From NCBI GenBank assembly GCA_019059635.1, contig JAGVRJ010000014.1, positions 496,001 to 560,000 of the forward strand: a stretch of DNA of 64,000 nucleotides, read 5' to 3'. This stretch comes from Proales similis. Its lineage: Eukaryota > Rotifera > Eurotatoria > Ploima > Proalidae. Every line of letters begins with the position of its first letter. The first letter of the stretch is position 1. The notes under the pieces are model-generated. The model was not told where the DNA came from. It saw nothing but the letters and a program-made list of their open reading frames with translations, and searched no databases. The translations under genes were made by a program, and so were the position numbers. This document shows positions 1 through 11,702 of the stretch, in pieces.

Positions 1-2333
1 TCATTCGTGGTCGGAATCCCGTATGCCCTTCTCGAAGTTTCACTCGGACAGTGGATGAGAGAGGGCGGCATCGGCGCCTGGAATCTGACGCCGCTTTTCA
101 AAGGTAAATTGAAGCCACTTTGTCAGAATAAAATTTTAACTGCTAATGGAACAATTTCAAATAGGAATAGGATTTGCCAACCTCATAATCGTTTTCTTGG
201 GCAATGTCTATTACGAGGTGATCCTTGCTTGGTCGCTGCGCTATCTGTTCGACTCGTTCAGTTTCGAACTGCCATGGAAATCGTGCTCAAATAGCTGGAA
301 TACAAAATGTTGCAGTGAAGCTCTTCTGCACGGCTCTCAGCGCAATCAGAGTCTGCCAAGCATCAACTTAACAAACGGCAATTACAGTCTCTATGAATGT
401 GCTAAACTTGCCGATCCGATCACAGAGTATTGGGAGTGAGTCAAGCAGTAAACACTTTAAATTCGAAGAAAAAATTTCTAAGCCTTGCGAACCGAAATCA
501 TTTAGACGCAACGTTCTGGGCATTTCGAGCGGAATTGACCAAATCGGGCACATTAAATGGGACCTGTTTCTGGCCCTGCTCGCCGCATGGCTCATTGTTT
601 ATTTCAGCATATTCAGAGGCATGCAGAACTCTCAATATGTAAGCCCGTTTGCTTTGTCCATCGCCCCCAACGTAACCTAATGCAGCGGCCGCTCATCCTA
701 AGATTGTTTACACGACTGCGTTCATGCCATATGTCTTTTTATTCATCTTGCTGGTCAGAGGATTGTTCTTGCCCGGCTCTCTGGAGGGAATCATCTATTA
801 CCTGAAGCCGGATTGGAATAAGCTATTCTCGTTCCAGGTCTGGTCTGATGCCGGCACGCAAGTGTTTTACGCTTACGGCGTTGGCATCGCAGCTCTAGTC
901 GCACTAGGCAGCTACAATGAGTTTCATCACAACTCTTATCGAGACGTTCTCATCTTCACAATGACAAATACTCTAACAAGCATCCTATCCGGTTTTGTGG
1001 TCTTCTCCTTTCTTGGCTACATGTCACATGTACAAAATGTGGACATTAGCGCTGTGGCTGAAGAAGGCCCTGGCCTGGCTTTCATCGTGTACGAACTCAC
1101 AATCTTTCCTAAAGTTCAATTTAAGCTCAATTCTAACCCCCATTCTTATGAAAGCTATCCGCAAGCGCTCTCTCTGATGCCCCTGAGTCCGCTGTGGGCC
1201 ATTTCTTTCTTCGTGATGCTATTCTTGCTCGGTCTAGGCACTCAGGTAAAGCAGCCGATCCGCTAAATTGGACGCAGCAGCCGAATGAGCAACGCGATCT
1301 TAGATTGTAGCCGCTGAGGCCATCACCACTGCGATTATTGACGAATACATGCCATTAATCAAGCCGTACATTGATTTCAAATATGCCAAAGAGTTCGTCT
1401 CGGCCCTAAACGTGCTCATTTCGTTCTGCTGCGGACTTCCAATGATCACAAACGTAAGCTGCAGTCTTTCCTCTTGCGTAATGCTTTCATTCGTTCGATC
1501 TTTGCCCTCGCCTCGACTTTTAGGGAGGAATGTACATATTCCAAATATTTGACTATTACGCTGCTTCTCGCACACTTCTATTCGTCGGCCTATTTGAGTG
1601 CATTGCAATCGCCTACTTTTATGGTAAGCGAAAACCGCCACTCCTTAGATGGCTCGATAGAAGAGCGCAATTATGAAATTTAGGAGCGGGTCGTTACTGC
1701 AAAAATCTGGAGCTCATGTGGCAAACCAGAGTAGGCTCTTGGCTTAAGTTCACTTGGATATTTGCCACGCCCTTTTTCACCCTGGTAATTAATCATTGCT
1801 CAAGTGGTGATTGCGTCATCAAGTTCGAACCATTTCTACGAATATAGATTCTCATCATATTCACTGTGGCCACGTATGAAGAATTGACCTACAACAGAAC
1901 CTATGTTTACCCGGCGTGGGCTCTCAAGCTCGGCTGGACATTGTCCATCTCGTCGTTCATCTGTATTCCAGCCTACGCAGTTTATCAGTTTTTCTCAGCA
2001 AGCGGCTCACCCAGTGAGGTTAGTCTCTTGACATCAACCATCGTTTAAGCATTCATTAATCCGATTTCCCATTCGGATTCGAAGCGCTTCAAGAAGCTAA
2101 GGGAGCCAACGCTCAAGCCGCATCAGCTTGGTTTAGAAAAAAAGCATTTGGACGAGAGCGACAATGAAAAGTCGATCGAAAGTGGATTAGTGAGTAAGGG
2201 CGCAACTCTGATCAACACTCTAATTGAGCACAAGAACACCGGCCGGAACGATCGTGGTAGACAACCGTCGCCATCGCCTTCTGACGAAGAAAGCTTGCCA
2301 TTCACCAACTCTAGAACTCACTTCAAAATCTGA
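1..2333 (+). CDS. SLC6-family sodium-dependent transporter, 5' partial, about 10 exons in window
   Basis: Member of the Na+/Cl--coupled neurotransmitter, amino acid and osmolyte transporter family (SLC6), a plasma-membrane symporter. The window opens inside TM2 ([19 protein letters not shown]), so TM1 and the cytoplasmic N terminus lie upstream. Spliced exons I could join in frame are about 1-103, 165-435, 506-638, 703-1088, 1155-1245, 1304-1453, 1524-1623, 1684-1784, 1848-2018 and 2085-2333. Family signatures in order are TM3 ([17 protein letters not shown]), the large extracellular loop with the paired-cysteine region after [40 protein letters not shown] and [15 protein letters not shown]. 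The tail is cytoplasmic and rich in Ser, Glu and Lys. Introns are 53-71 bp. Substrate cannot be assigned because the TM1 residues are outside the window. An AATAAA at about 2420 is a likely poly(A) signal. Confidence 0.93.
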
Positions 2334-3283
2334 ATTTATCATTTCATTCAAATCTCTTTGGATCCGAGAGTTTTATCTCTTTTATAAGCAAGACAAGGAA
2401 GTGTACTCGGTTTTGGATAAATAAAATATGAAATATGAAGATTGCCATTTCCGCAATGAAGAGGCTTTACCTTTTGCTGAGGTTGTTTGCAAGACAGTGG
2501 GGGCAGATGAACGATAAAGGGTTCACGTTCACTCGTTTCAGGACACTGGTTCGTCGTCGGGTTTGATAAAGAGATCAAGAATCCGCTCTATCCAATCAGC
2601 TCTTGGCCGGGTTGCAGGACACCAGGAGCAAGTTAGTTCGATTCGGTTAATCGCACCAATCATCGCTCTAGGAGCTGTGTTCGACAAGTTGCCTTTCTCT
2701 CATAATGCCACATGAATCTTGCCCTCACAGCGCCTATTTAAATTTTTTATTCACCCCACAGTACAAATGCTCTTGAGTTTGTGATCAGTTGTATAGGAGC
2801 TAAGCGATTCAGTCATGTAATCACTATTCCAGTTCGACTTTGGTGTCCAACTCGAACTCAGATTTGCCTGAGCACAAGTAAGTGGCTAAGCACGCTAGCG
2901 GCCCTCTTTATCGACCAAAGAGAAAATGATCGTCGAGTTTTTTAGGCCATCTTAAATTTATGTTGGCTTCAAATTACATAAACATAAAATGGTCTAAAAA
3001 ATGGCGTTCTTTTCCAAATCGCACCCGTCTCATTTGAATTAAAGTCGACATTTAAATAGCTTAAAATTCATTAGGAAAAAAAAATTCGGAAATAATCGTC
3101 AGTGATTTGGAAATGAGCTCATTGTTTACAGGCCGATGAGATTCAAATTGACCGAGTGAGCAGCTGCGGACAATCGACTTATGCTGGCCCAGCCACTCAC
3201 TCTAGAGAGCCACGAATTAAAGCTAGAGAAAGCTAGAAACTAGAGAAAGCTCTCGGGCGAGAGTGTGTACAGTGATGCGCCGG
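2334..3283. other. Intergenic, convergent 3' ends
   Basis: This stretch lies between the 3' ends of the SLC6 gene (+) and TBCCD1 (-). It holds the SLC6 poly(A) signal near 2420. At 3221-3252 there is a short imperfect tandem of a CTAGAGAAAG unit, followed by a small inverted repeat (CTCTCGGGCGAGAG, about 3250-3263). I see no credible coding exon or RNA gene. Confidence 0.5.
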
Positions 3284-5713
3284 TCAGACATTAACTTCTG
3301 GAAAAGAGCTGGTCATCATCATTGTTAAATGCTCGAGTTCCCTGTGACTTCCGTCTTGCTGAGTGGCCTCTCGAAACATGAGCTCAATGTATTTTTGGAG
3401 CATCAGCTTTTGCTCGTTGGTGAGATCACTAGTCTGAACCAGTCTGAGATTGTCGCCCAACGATTTGGCCTTTTTGTTCAATTGAGTTTCGTACATTGCC
3501 GGCAACTTGCCAAAATATGCCTTAAATTAAAAATGATTAAAATGCCGCTTTGTTTGGTCATAAAACGGCTCGCCAATTGATTCACTTACGTTTGCCTTTT
3601 CGGCCAGCGGTGCAAACTCGGCCCGAGTGTAGCCTGCTTGTTGATTCATTTCGATCGGCACACTTAGCAGAGCGAAATCAGACGGCGCAATCAAGGACCA
3701 GGGAACGTGGCCAATCTGCATGTGGTTGTGGGCAATCACAACTGGCCGATCCCATTTATTCAGTCTATCGCATATTTCACTCTGCTTGGCGTCCGCTTGT
3801 ATGCCCGGATAGAATGAATTGTACGGCCCGAAGCTCAGAGAATCGCATCCACTCAGTATGATTGGGCTTGTATTGCTCAATATGTGAAACGAGCACATCG
3901 ACGAGTTCCTAAGGCATTTAATGCAAGCAAATTATGACCAGTTGCGCTTAGAGTTGCACAGAAATGCTAACCTGACCGTCAAGCGGCGGCAGACTGCAAC
4001 TATTGTGCATCCTACACAGCCCTCGACAACTACGTTTCTTTGAGTCGGTCCGATGAATATCAAACTCTTGCGGCACTTTTTTATTGAGCAGAATCTAGAC
4101 CCGAGTGGTCGTTAGTTTTAATTAACTCCTTCTGCTCATTTAATATTCAATTATTCTCAATAAGACTCACTTGAGCGGCTGAGGAATGTAAATGTTCGAA
4201 TAAGTGCATTTGTTGATGAAAAGGTTCACATTGTATGTGTTCTCCGAGAACTTGTGTATCACGAAAAGCCATTAGATTTCTTTTTGAAATGGGCGCGTCC
4301 TCTTATAGGGTTTACTTCGATTAATGTTTGCTTTATAACGTGGAACATACAAACAACTCCTTCGCTACAATTTTCAGAATTAATTCTTCAGCCATCTTAT
4401 TGCGAACGTGAACCAGGAGCTCACCTTGATGTGATTGTGGGGTTATGCGCGATTATACGGCCAATCTTTCTCGGATCGTTCGAACCTGCGCTGTAGGAAG
4501 CGCTAATGCGTTTGCCTACTTTGAGCGATATGCTCAGTCCGAACGGGTTGGGCTCGAGTTTTTCCCTCAGTAGCGCCAAGAGGGAACGTGCGTAGATCTT
4601 GGCGCTTTGATTCGTCTTGAAATCTCCTTGATTCAGACATCTGAGTAAATCGAATGCCTCGGAAATTTCTTACCTGTTCATGATGCTTCCTAACGAGCAC
4701 ATTGAACGGCAGAACGCTTTTGATGTCGTCTTCCAGTGATCCTTCGAACAGAAAGTTGAAAGTCTGAAGAATTTCGTCGTTGACTGTGTCATATTCGGCA
4801 TTCTCGCTCCCATACAGACTCAATATCTCATCCAAATTTCGAACAATAAAACTCAGAAAACTGCTCTCATCGGCTCCCTTCGAGTACGAATTAGAAAAAA
4901 AGGCTTGCCCAAGACTCTAGCTAGTAAACCGACCTTGATTCTTCGCCTTTGCTGGTCATCTTGACGATTGACAGGCCATCTAGCGAAACGTGCCTATTAG
5001 CTTCGGCTCATCTCTTCACAATGACAAGATGCTCTTACTCTTCGCGTGCTACAAACGACGAGCGCAGATCGATGCTGTGGAACTGCTGGATGAATAAATG
5101 CAGAATAAATTGGAAAAGGTCCACGCGACGAGAATTTCTCACGGTCTCTAGAACCGGTCCCCAAAAGCAAGTTAAAACTTAAGCATAATGCCAGACAGAC
5201 TTTCAGCAACAGCAGATAATTACCGTATTCGTCAACCGACTGACTCTGCAGCAAGTCTTGGTCAAAGTCGATGTTTCGGCCAGTATCAGCGTTGGCCAGG
5301 TTGTAAAACGTCTCAAAGTACCTGGGTAGACGAAAAAAAAATCTGTTTTAAAGAGTTGGCTGAGCACAAACGCCAAGAGCGCTTACATCCATGCAACTTG
5401 CTCTGGAATGTTTATCTTGTTGCAAGCGATGTATTTCCATATCGAATATCTGCCAAGTGAAATCACTCGATGAAATCAAACGTGTTGAATTCAATTCGTT
5501 TTGCTTGACTTACTCGATTTTGGGATAGCCGGCAGATCCTTTGTTTTTGGCATAGTTCACGGTTTTGCGCAATGTCTAGTCGATTGGAGAAAAGCTTAGT
5601 CTCTAATCCTGGTCAGCATCGAGTTATTTTCTTACGTTGGCATTTATGTGATGAGAAATCGAATGATTGATTACACTACTGTTCAATGGAATGTTCTTGA
5701 TCCACACTCTCAT
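3284..5713 (-). CDS. TBCCD1: TBCC domain-containing protein 1 (TBCCD1), multi-exon
   Basis: Orthologue of TBCCD1, a centrosome/basal-body protein with a tubulin-cofactor-C-like beta-helix domain, involved in centrosome and Golgi positioning. Going 5' to 3' on the minus strand, exon pieces read MRVWIKNIPLNSSV (start 5713), YAKNKGSAGYPKIE, IWKYIACNKINIPEQVAWM, YFETFYNLANADTGRNIDFD, VDLFQFILHLFIQQFHSIDL, EILSLYGSENAEYD, LLREKLEPNPFG, then the TBCC core FIGPTQRNVVVEGCVGC and SSMCSFHILSNTSPIILSG. The last exons carry WDRPVVIAHN and a helical tail ending at 3284. The order and spacing match vertebrate TBCCD1. Most joins are in phase across introns of about 50-70 bp. I could not settle the joins at about 4180-4330 and 4620-4680. 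An acceptor-like site just before the ATG at 5713 may mean a 5' UTR intron. Confidence 0.85.
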
Positions 5714-5970
5714 CTGCAATCACGAACAAACGATTCAAATGACTGGCGAGGCGAGGAGGTGATCATAGTCAAAAGCTTTGTCACGAGCTTCGCAGATTGT
5801 TCTCCTCGTCTTCGAGGAGATCTTTGATCAATTTCAAGTCATTTTTATTACATTTGGACTATAAACGGCTAAGACTCTGCACAACAAACATGTTCAAATG
5901 ACTAGAATTGCGACTAGATCAATAATTTAAATAAAAGAGATGCTGAATCTGAACGATGACCTCTGACGGA

Positions 5971-7781
5971 CTATGTCCTGACTTGAAGTTTGCCCGCCTT
6001 AGTAACGTATTTCACGCCTTTAAACGGCTTGTATTTCTAGCCATCGGTTAAGTTATTAGCACACTCGGGTTTGAGTTGAATGCGCTTGAGCAGATTTACC
6101 TCGCCGAAAACGTCAAGTCTTCCGAATTTGATTCCTGATGCCGCATATTGACTAATTGAGAAATTTACATTTATGGGCGGATTCGACTCGGGGAGTGTTG
6201 CGCCTGATTGCATTATTATCTAATTGTTGCATTTGAATGTTATTTCCTGATTTGGCCGGCTCTTTCAAAGCAAATGCTTACGTTTCCTCGGATGCTGGGC
6301 TGTTTAGAGGCGTCGATTCGACCGATATCCCACACAAGTACTTTTCGATTTGAGTCGAAAGTGTACTTGCCTTGCGATACGTTCAAGCTCATATTTAGAA
6401 CCGATTTAGGCATATCGACTTGAATCGAAGCATTCTCTAGTGCCTTGCCAAGGCCAGGAGTTGGCCCGATAGCCACTTCAAAGCGGCCCAGTGACCCCTC
6501 AGCGAATTGAATGTTGTGACGTACATAAATCGGAATATTAAATGAGCTAAATGACCATTAAGAGATGAATGGCTTGTATTTCAAGGCTAAATACAGTTGA
6601 CACTAGACTAAGCCTACCTCATTGATTCTATATGATAAGACAGTAGGCGGAAGCTTCCGTCAGGAGGAACAAAGGAAAGCACTCGCTCGGACTTGAACTT
6701 ACGTCAAGAATGCATTTTTGGCAAAAACGCTTTCCTCACTTACCTCCCAGCGTTTGAAGCGGATGCAAGGATGAAAGCTCACATGGTCCAGCAGGCGCGG
6801 ATTAGAAAGAGCCAGAAGCAAATCGGGCATGCCGCTTAGTTTGATGCAACAGTCAATCTAGAGGCATTGAATTGTCAGAGATGGCTGCTTGGACTCAAAT
6901 CTGTTTGCTTACATATCCTTGAATTTCGAGCATAATTTTGGTGCCGTTTTTGTCAATGATAGCGTCGATTTCTTCTATACAATCAAAATACGCCTCGTTG
7001 TTGGCATATTTGATGCCTTGTCGGCGCCAAGGAATGCTTGAAAGTTGGGATACAGGGAGGGTAGAACTCACACTTGAGATTTAAGCGATCGCCGTGTGAA
7101 TTAAGTATTCTTGAAAAACGTGTTAAGATTTTACTAACTTGGTATCACCAGTCACCATATTAGTGACTTTTCGGAAAAGATTTGGCGGTCTAATGAGCTC
7201 TTTGAGAATGCTAGACTCGGTGGCCAGAGGGAAACCGTTGTCCAGCATCTCGTCCAGTAACTAAATTAGATTTGATCCATTATTTTTTGCACCTTTGACA
7301 ACAATCGACAGGTAGGTTCTCACCTCGTAGACAACTACAAAGTTTTCTTTGATCGAATTTTCACTGCATTCTCCAAAGTAATCTTTGAATATGTCCATTG
7401 CTCGATGCAGAATTTCAATCACAAAAAGAGGCGAGACTAAAGGTTTGTATGCGCTGATTAGCGTTTGGAGCCCAGGAGACCGATAGAACGCGACTACCTT
7501 CGTTGCAGATGACCGCCACAAAGTAAAGCTTATTTCGGTAAATTGTGATCAGCTTGTGATTAGGCGTGTTTATCACACTCGGAATGTCTTCTCCGCGAGC
7601 GCATTTGTTGTACGCTTCAAAAAAATAGTCACAGACGCTCCGGTTTACTACACTGCGCCAGTGCTTTTCCATGAAAATGTCCCTGCAAAACAAATGTTTA
7701 AAGCAGGCTCTCGATTTCGCCCATGTTACCGTCTCTTCTCACTTACCCGGTGTTATTTATCATAAACAGGCTGTGAATCAT
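5971..7781 (-). CDS. AP3M: AP-3 complex mu subunit
   Basis: Medium (mu) subunit of the AP-3 clathrin-adaptor complex, which sorts cargo from endosomes and Golgi to lysosomes and lysosome-related organelles; its C-terminal homology domain binds tyrosine-based signals. The start at 7781 gives MIHSLFMINNTG in a 35-nt first exon. After an intron comes DIFMEKHWRSVVNRSVCDYF, VINTPNHKLITIYRNKLYFV, SPLFVIEILHRAMDIFKDYF, then the LATESS-type segment. The mu homology domain follows, with GMPDLLLALSNPR-like sequence and the block at 6240-6476 (LNMSLNVSQGKYTFDSNRKV, LVWDIGRI). The C terminus reads YKPFKGVKYVTKAGKLQVRT, with stop at 5971-5973. Length and domain order are normal for the family. About seven short introns interrupt it. 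It lies head-to-tail with TBCCD1, about 260 bp upstream of it. Confidence 0.94.
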
Positions 7782-8119
7782 GGCGCTGAATGTCTGACAA
7801 TCGAGAAAATCTGCGAAAATATTCTACAAAGACCAAATTTGTCTCGCACTTGATATTCACAGTTTTTTCTTTAAAATGCTGTTTGACCAGCATCTGAGCT
7901 CAAATTGAAGAGAGAAAATATTTGACTTGGGTTGGTTTTCGATGGAGCTGGTTTTTTTTATTTATTGTGGGTTCTAGTACTTGAGAGCAATATGTATTCT
8001 AAGACGGTGCCATCAAACTCAAAATGAAGGCGCTTTTTGCTTTGTTTAGTTCAGTTCACTGTTGATGTATGAAAGGCGTGAACTTAGGTGACAAGAAGCG
8101 TCTGCATTTATGTTTCGCT

Positions 8120-8502
8120 CTAGTTTTTGAGCGCAGCAATAGCCCGGTCAACTTCTTGCTCATAGTCGACCAACCATTGAGGAGTGGGGGTGTCTGGTTG
8201 CACTGAATCAAATACACCGGCAGCTGCCATTCGTTCGAAGTGTCGCTTGTCGTCGTAGCTCCTTTTTGAGGCAAAAACAAACACAGACGAGTTTGATTAC
8301 AAGTTTTAAGCAAAATTTCGATTGGACAAGCTGGTCCTTACTTGTAGAACTCCTGGTACTTGCTCTTTCGCCAGTCAGAAACATAGAACTTCCAGCCCAA
8401 CGCAGCTGCAACCGAGAGACCAGTGGCAATGGCGACGTGCTTCTTCAGCGCGTTCTGAAGAGGGCGTCGGAGAACAGTTGACGGTGGCTTTGGGACAGAC
8501 AT
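8120..8502 (-). CDS. COX6C: Cytochrome c oxidase subunit 6C, 100 aa, two exons
   Basis: Small nuclear-encoded subunit of mitochondrial complex IV, with one inner-membrane helix. The exons are 8502-8342 and 8261-8120; the join is in phase and gives 100 residues. The N terminus reads MSVPKPPSTVLRRPLQNALK. The membrane helix is VAIATGLSVAAALGWKFYV. The conserved matrix-side segment is DWRKSKYQEFYK, and then SYDDKRHFERMAAAGVFDSV leads into a tail slightly longer than in vertebrates. Intron 8262-8341 is 80 bp with GT...AG ends. The tail after GVFDSV is acidic and ends in LKN. Confidence 0.92.
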
Positions 8503-9023
8503 TCTGCGAATGCAAACGTTCAAGGATTCTAGAAATAAAAATTTCGAGTTGAAATCCCAGAACGATAATAATGTTAATATATGGGTAGAGGAATGCCGAA
8601 AGCGGTGGCTTCTAGCAACTGGATGCTTAGTCGAAGCGTTGTTTTTTCCTCCGTGCAAATCCAACTACTCGTTGATAAAATGGGACATGTGAAGCAATAT
8701 CTAAACCAACATGCCAATTAAGCTGCTGCGAGGATTTATTCCAATCTGTTCATATTTCCTTTGCTGACTAGCTCTGCTCTTCACGGCTATTCCTCAGGCA
8801 GGCTATTCAATTTTCGTTTTTCGCTTTTCATCTTTTGTCCGAATGAATCATTTTAGAGCTAAACTAACTTCGGTTTAACATAAAAAACTTCATCTATTCA
8901 ACTCATCAGACAAGTGCTACAGTGTTCGGTCAATATGCTCAATAAGATTGTTAACGGACTGGGCGATTTAATTATAAGTTTCCAGCGTTTGGTCAGTACA
9001 ATTGAATATTAGCGAGAAAAAAA
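8503..9023. promoter_or_regulatory. Divergent intergenic region between COX6C and EXTL3-like gene
   Basis: About 520 bp separate the start codons of COX6C (-) and the EXTL3-like gene (+), so both promoters must lie here. I see AT-rich tracts but no clear TATA box or recognisable operator. Short open frames on both strands here are not supported by any family match. Confidence 0.4.
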
Positions 9024-11465
9024 ATGCCCAGTTTCCATCGAGTATCGCTTTTACTTGCCATAGTCTTGTCATTTTCACTACTGTTCTCGAGTTTTTCGAC
9101 TCTTGTTCAATTTTGGATCAACCAAGATGCGAAAAATTCTCTGGAAAATACAGATTTCAAAACCGAGCGAGTCAAAGTTGAACTTTCTGACTTGGTCAGG
9201 ATGAGAAAATCAATTGTGGAAGAGATCGAGCAGCTTGAAGAGAAGCGTAATCGCCTGATGAGTCGATTGGAAGAAACCCGTTCACAATCACACCTACTTA
9301 TGGTCGAGAAGCACTGGCTCACCGAAAAGAACGAAAGACTGCGGACCAGCATCGATATGCAAATAATACGATTGAATGAACTGAATTTGCTCGCTCGTCG
9401 CCTTCCAAACATAGAACATGCTCCAATCGGGGAAATGAAATCGCAAAGCTCTCCAAAGTCGGTCAGGGGAATTGATTCGACTCACTGCAAGGCAAACGAA
9501 AGAGTTAAAATTTACTTTGACAAATACAAAGAGCTCAAAAATAACCTAAATATTGAAATGCTCAATTTATCAATCGCGATAGTTGATGATTTGCGTGCGG
9601 CTTGCCTTGTTTTCTCGGGTCCTGATTATAGCAGCATATCAAACGCCAGCTCTCATTTCAATCTACTATTAGATAAAATTCCAATCGGCCTGGTCAATGG
9701 AGGCAAAAATGTGCAAGCGTCTTGGCTATTAAGCGACACGTTTCATCCGGATATTCACTTTTCCCTTGCTCCTTCAAGTTCTGTTAAGAATGAGGGGCTC
9801 AATCTTGACATATTTGATCGCAGGCGAATTTATTTCTTTCAAAATTCAAAAGACAATTTTACTACTTGGAAGAGTGTTTTCGACGATAGCTATTGGGGCT
9901 TGAATTCTGACCAAGATAGCCTGGCTAATTCGAATGCCACTTTTGGCGTAATATTTCAGCATTCGAGCAACGAATATTGGAATGATGACCTAACAATTAA
10001 TTTGATGAGCATTATTCGATTTGGCATGATCCCAGTTTTGATTGGCATGGACCTCACACCGCCAGGGAATGGACTCATCGATTGGCAAGCCGCAATTATC
10101 CAAGTCTCATCTGTTAACATTTTGCCAGAAATACTCGACTCTCTGGAGATAGAAGAGATATTTAGAAAGCGTATCGCAGCCTTTAAAATTCACTCAGCCT
10201 ATTTTTCGTGCCAAACAGCTCAGCTGCGTACTATAGTCGCCATTTTCCAGCATATAACCAACATACCTCCAGCTGCGTTGCCCAAGCATGAACCCGGCAT
10301 AGTTCTTGGTTTTGGTGACCGTAGCGAAAAAGCAGAGCAATTTGAAGCCGAGGACGACGACCAGGGCGAAGAATCAGAAGCAGAGTTTTTGGGCGATATT
10401 AACCAGGCGCCGATTGACAGTCCAGAACATACGGCCAACGGCTTTTCTCGGCACACTTGGATTGAGTGGAACCTGATTCACTATCCTTTTAATCTGTTCC
10501 CACAACTTCCATTCGTATCCAAGCGTTTTCCACGAACGTCCGTTTTTAAATCAAAAAGCCTGACATCTAATTTCAGCTTCGGAGGAGCAGATGGTAAAAA
10601 TTTCCACTTTCATTTGTCAGGCAATAGTCGGGAAGAGCAATTCACAATCGTTATATTATCTTACAAACGAGAGGCAATCCTATCAGTTCTTTTGGAAAGT
10701 TCACTCAAACTTCCATACCTTCATAGCATATTGGTCGTATGGAATGCGCCAGATGAGCGTCCTAGTAGCAAGTTTGTTCACAAGTTTGCAAAAGAAGTCG
10801 CAAGTGGTCGCTTGAAGGTCATATTGTCTTCTAAAAACAGCCTCAACAATAGATTTCTGCCGTTCAGTTTGATCAAGACCGAGGCCGTACTTAGCCTTGA
10901 CGATGACACTCAACTAAGGGCAGATGAGATTTTGCTGGCTTTTAGGGTTTGGCGTGACAATCGCGATCGCATTGTAGGATTCCCTGCCCGCTACCACTCA
11001 TGGAACTCGTCATTGCAAGCATATCAATATCACAGTGATCTCTCCTGCGAATATTCAATGGTTCTCACCGGTGCCGCATTCTATCACAGTTTCTTTCACT
11101 TTTCCTACACCTATTTACTCGATAGTCGAATTCGGCTGAAAGTTGATGAGATCAAAAACTGCGAAGACATTGCATTCAATATGATGGTCAGCGATCTGAG
11201 TAGAAAAGCGCCAATCAAAGTGGGACTAAAGTATAGCTTCTACTGTCATGAGTGCGATCAAATCGCCCCCAATTCCAACGAATCGAGTGATTCAATTCCG
11301 GTTTCGGCCAGACAAGGTCACTACAGAACCCGGTCAGAATGCCTCAACTATTTCATACAAATACTCGGCTACAATCCGCTTCTGTACTCTCAGTTCAGAG
11401 CTGACAGTGTGTTGTACAGAACAAAGCTTCCTCAGGAAAAGCAGCGGTGTTTTACTATGGTCTGA
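9024..11465 (+). CDS. EXTL3: Exostosin-like glycosyltransferase (EXTL3-like), intronless, 813 aa
   Basis: Type II Golgi/ER glycosyltransferase expected to act in heparan-sulfate chain initiation, transferring N-acetylglucosamine. A short cytoplasmic tail precedes a signal anchor (LLAIVLSFSLLFSSFSTLV, about residues 8-28). A coiled coil (about 45-125: LVRMRKSIVEEIEQLEEKRN and following) is typical of EXTL3 rather than EXT1, EXT2 or EXTL2. A diverged exostosin (GT47) region spans about 170-420, followed by an acidic linker (about 432-455). The C-terminal GT64 domain starts at FTIVILSYKREAILSVLLES and has the nucleotide-sugar motif D626-D627-D628. Conserved blocks are IVGFPARYHSW and the Cys pair around NCEDIAFNMMVS. 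The protein is a little shorter than human EXTL3. The whole reading frame is in one exon, unlike its intron-bearing neighbours. Confidence 0.93.
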   Translation: MPSFHRVSLLLAIVLSFSLLFSSFSTLVQFWINQDAKNSLENTDFKTERVKVELSDLVRMRKSIVEEIEQLEEKRNRLMSRLEETRSQSHLLMVEKHWLTEKNERLRTSIDMQIIRLNELNLLARRLPNIEHAPIGEMKSQSSPKSVRGIDSTHCKANERVKIYFDKYKELKNNLNIEMLNLSIAIVDDLRAACLVFSGPDYSSISNASSHFNLLLDKIPIGLVNGGKNVQASWLLSDTFHPDIHFSLAPSSSVKNEGLNLDIFDRRRIYFFQNSKDNFTTWKSVFDDSYWGLNSDQDSLANSNATFGVIFQHSSNEYWNDDLTINLMSIIRFGMIPVLIGMDLTPPGNGLIDWQAAIIQVSSVNILPEILDSLEIEEIFRKRIAAFKIHSAYFSCQTAQLRTIVAIFQHITNIPPAALPKHEPGIVLGFGDRSEKAEQFEAEDDDQGEESEAEFLGDINQAPIDSPEHTANGFSRHTWIEWNLIHYPFNLFPQLPFVSKRFPRTSVFKSKSLTSNFSFGGADGKNFHFHLSGNSREEQFTIVILSYKREAILSVLLESSLKLPYLHSILVVWNAPDERPSSKFVHKFAKEVASGRLKVILSSKNSLNNRFLPFSLIKTEAVLSLDDDTQLRADEILLAFRVWRDNRDRIVGFPARYHSWNSSLQAYQYHSDLSCEYSMVLTGAAFYHSFFHFSYTYLLDSRIRLKVDEIKNCEDIAFNMMVSDLSRKAPIKVGLKYSFYCHECDQIAPNSNESSDSIPVSARQGHYRTRSECLNYFIQILGYNPLLYSQFRADSVLYRTKLPQEKQRCFTMV

Positions 11466-11702
11466 GTTTCTTGTGTAAAATTGTCTCATTTTTAATCTCG
11501 CTCTCGATTAATTGTTTTATAAAAATCTCGTTTCATTTGATTGAAAGTCAATTTAATTCTATTCGAGTTTTCATTTTTCTCATTATTGACCTATTTGGTC
11601 ATTCGATTTATGACATAAATCCTTTCAAAGACATGCCCCGTTGAACTTGAAATTAATTATTCAGCAAAATGAGTTGTTTGTTTTTCCATGCCGCACATCG
11701 AA

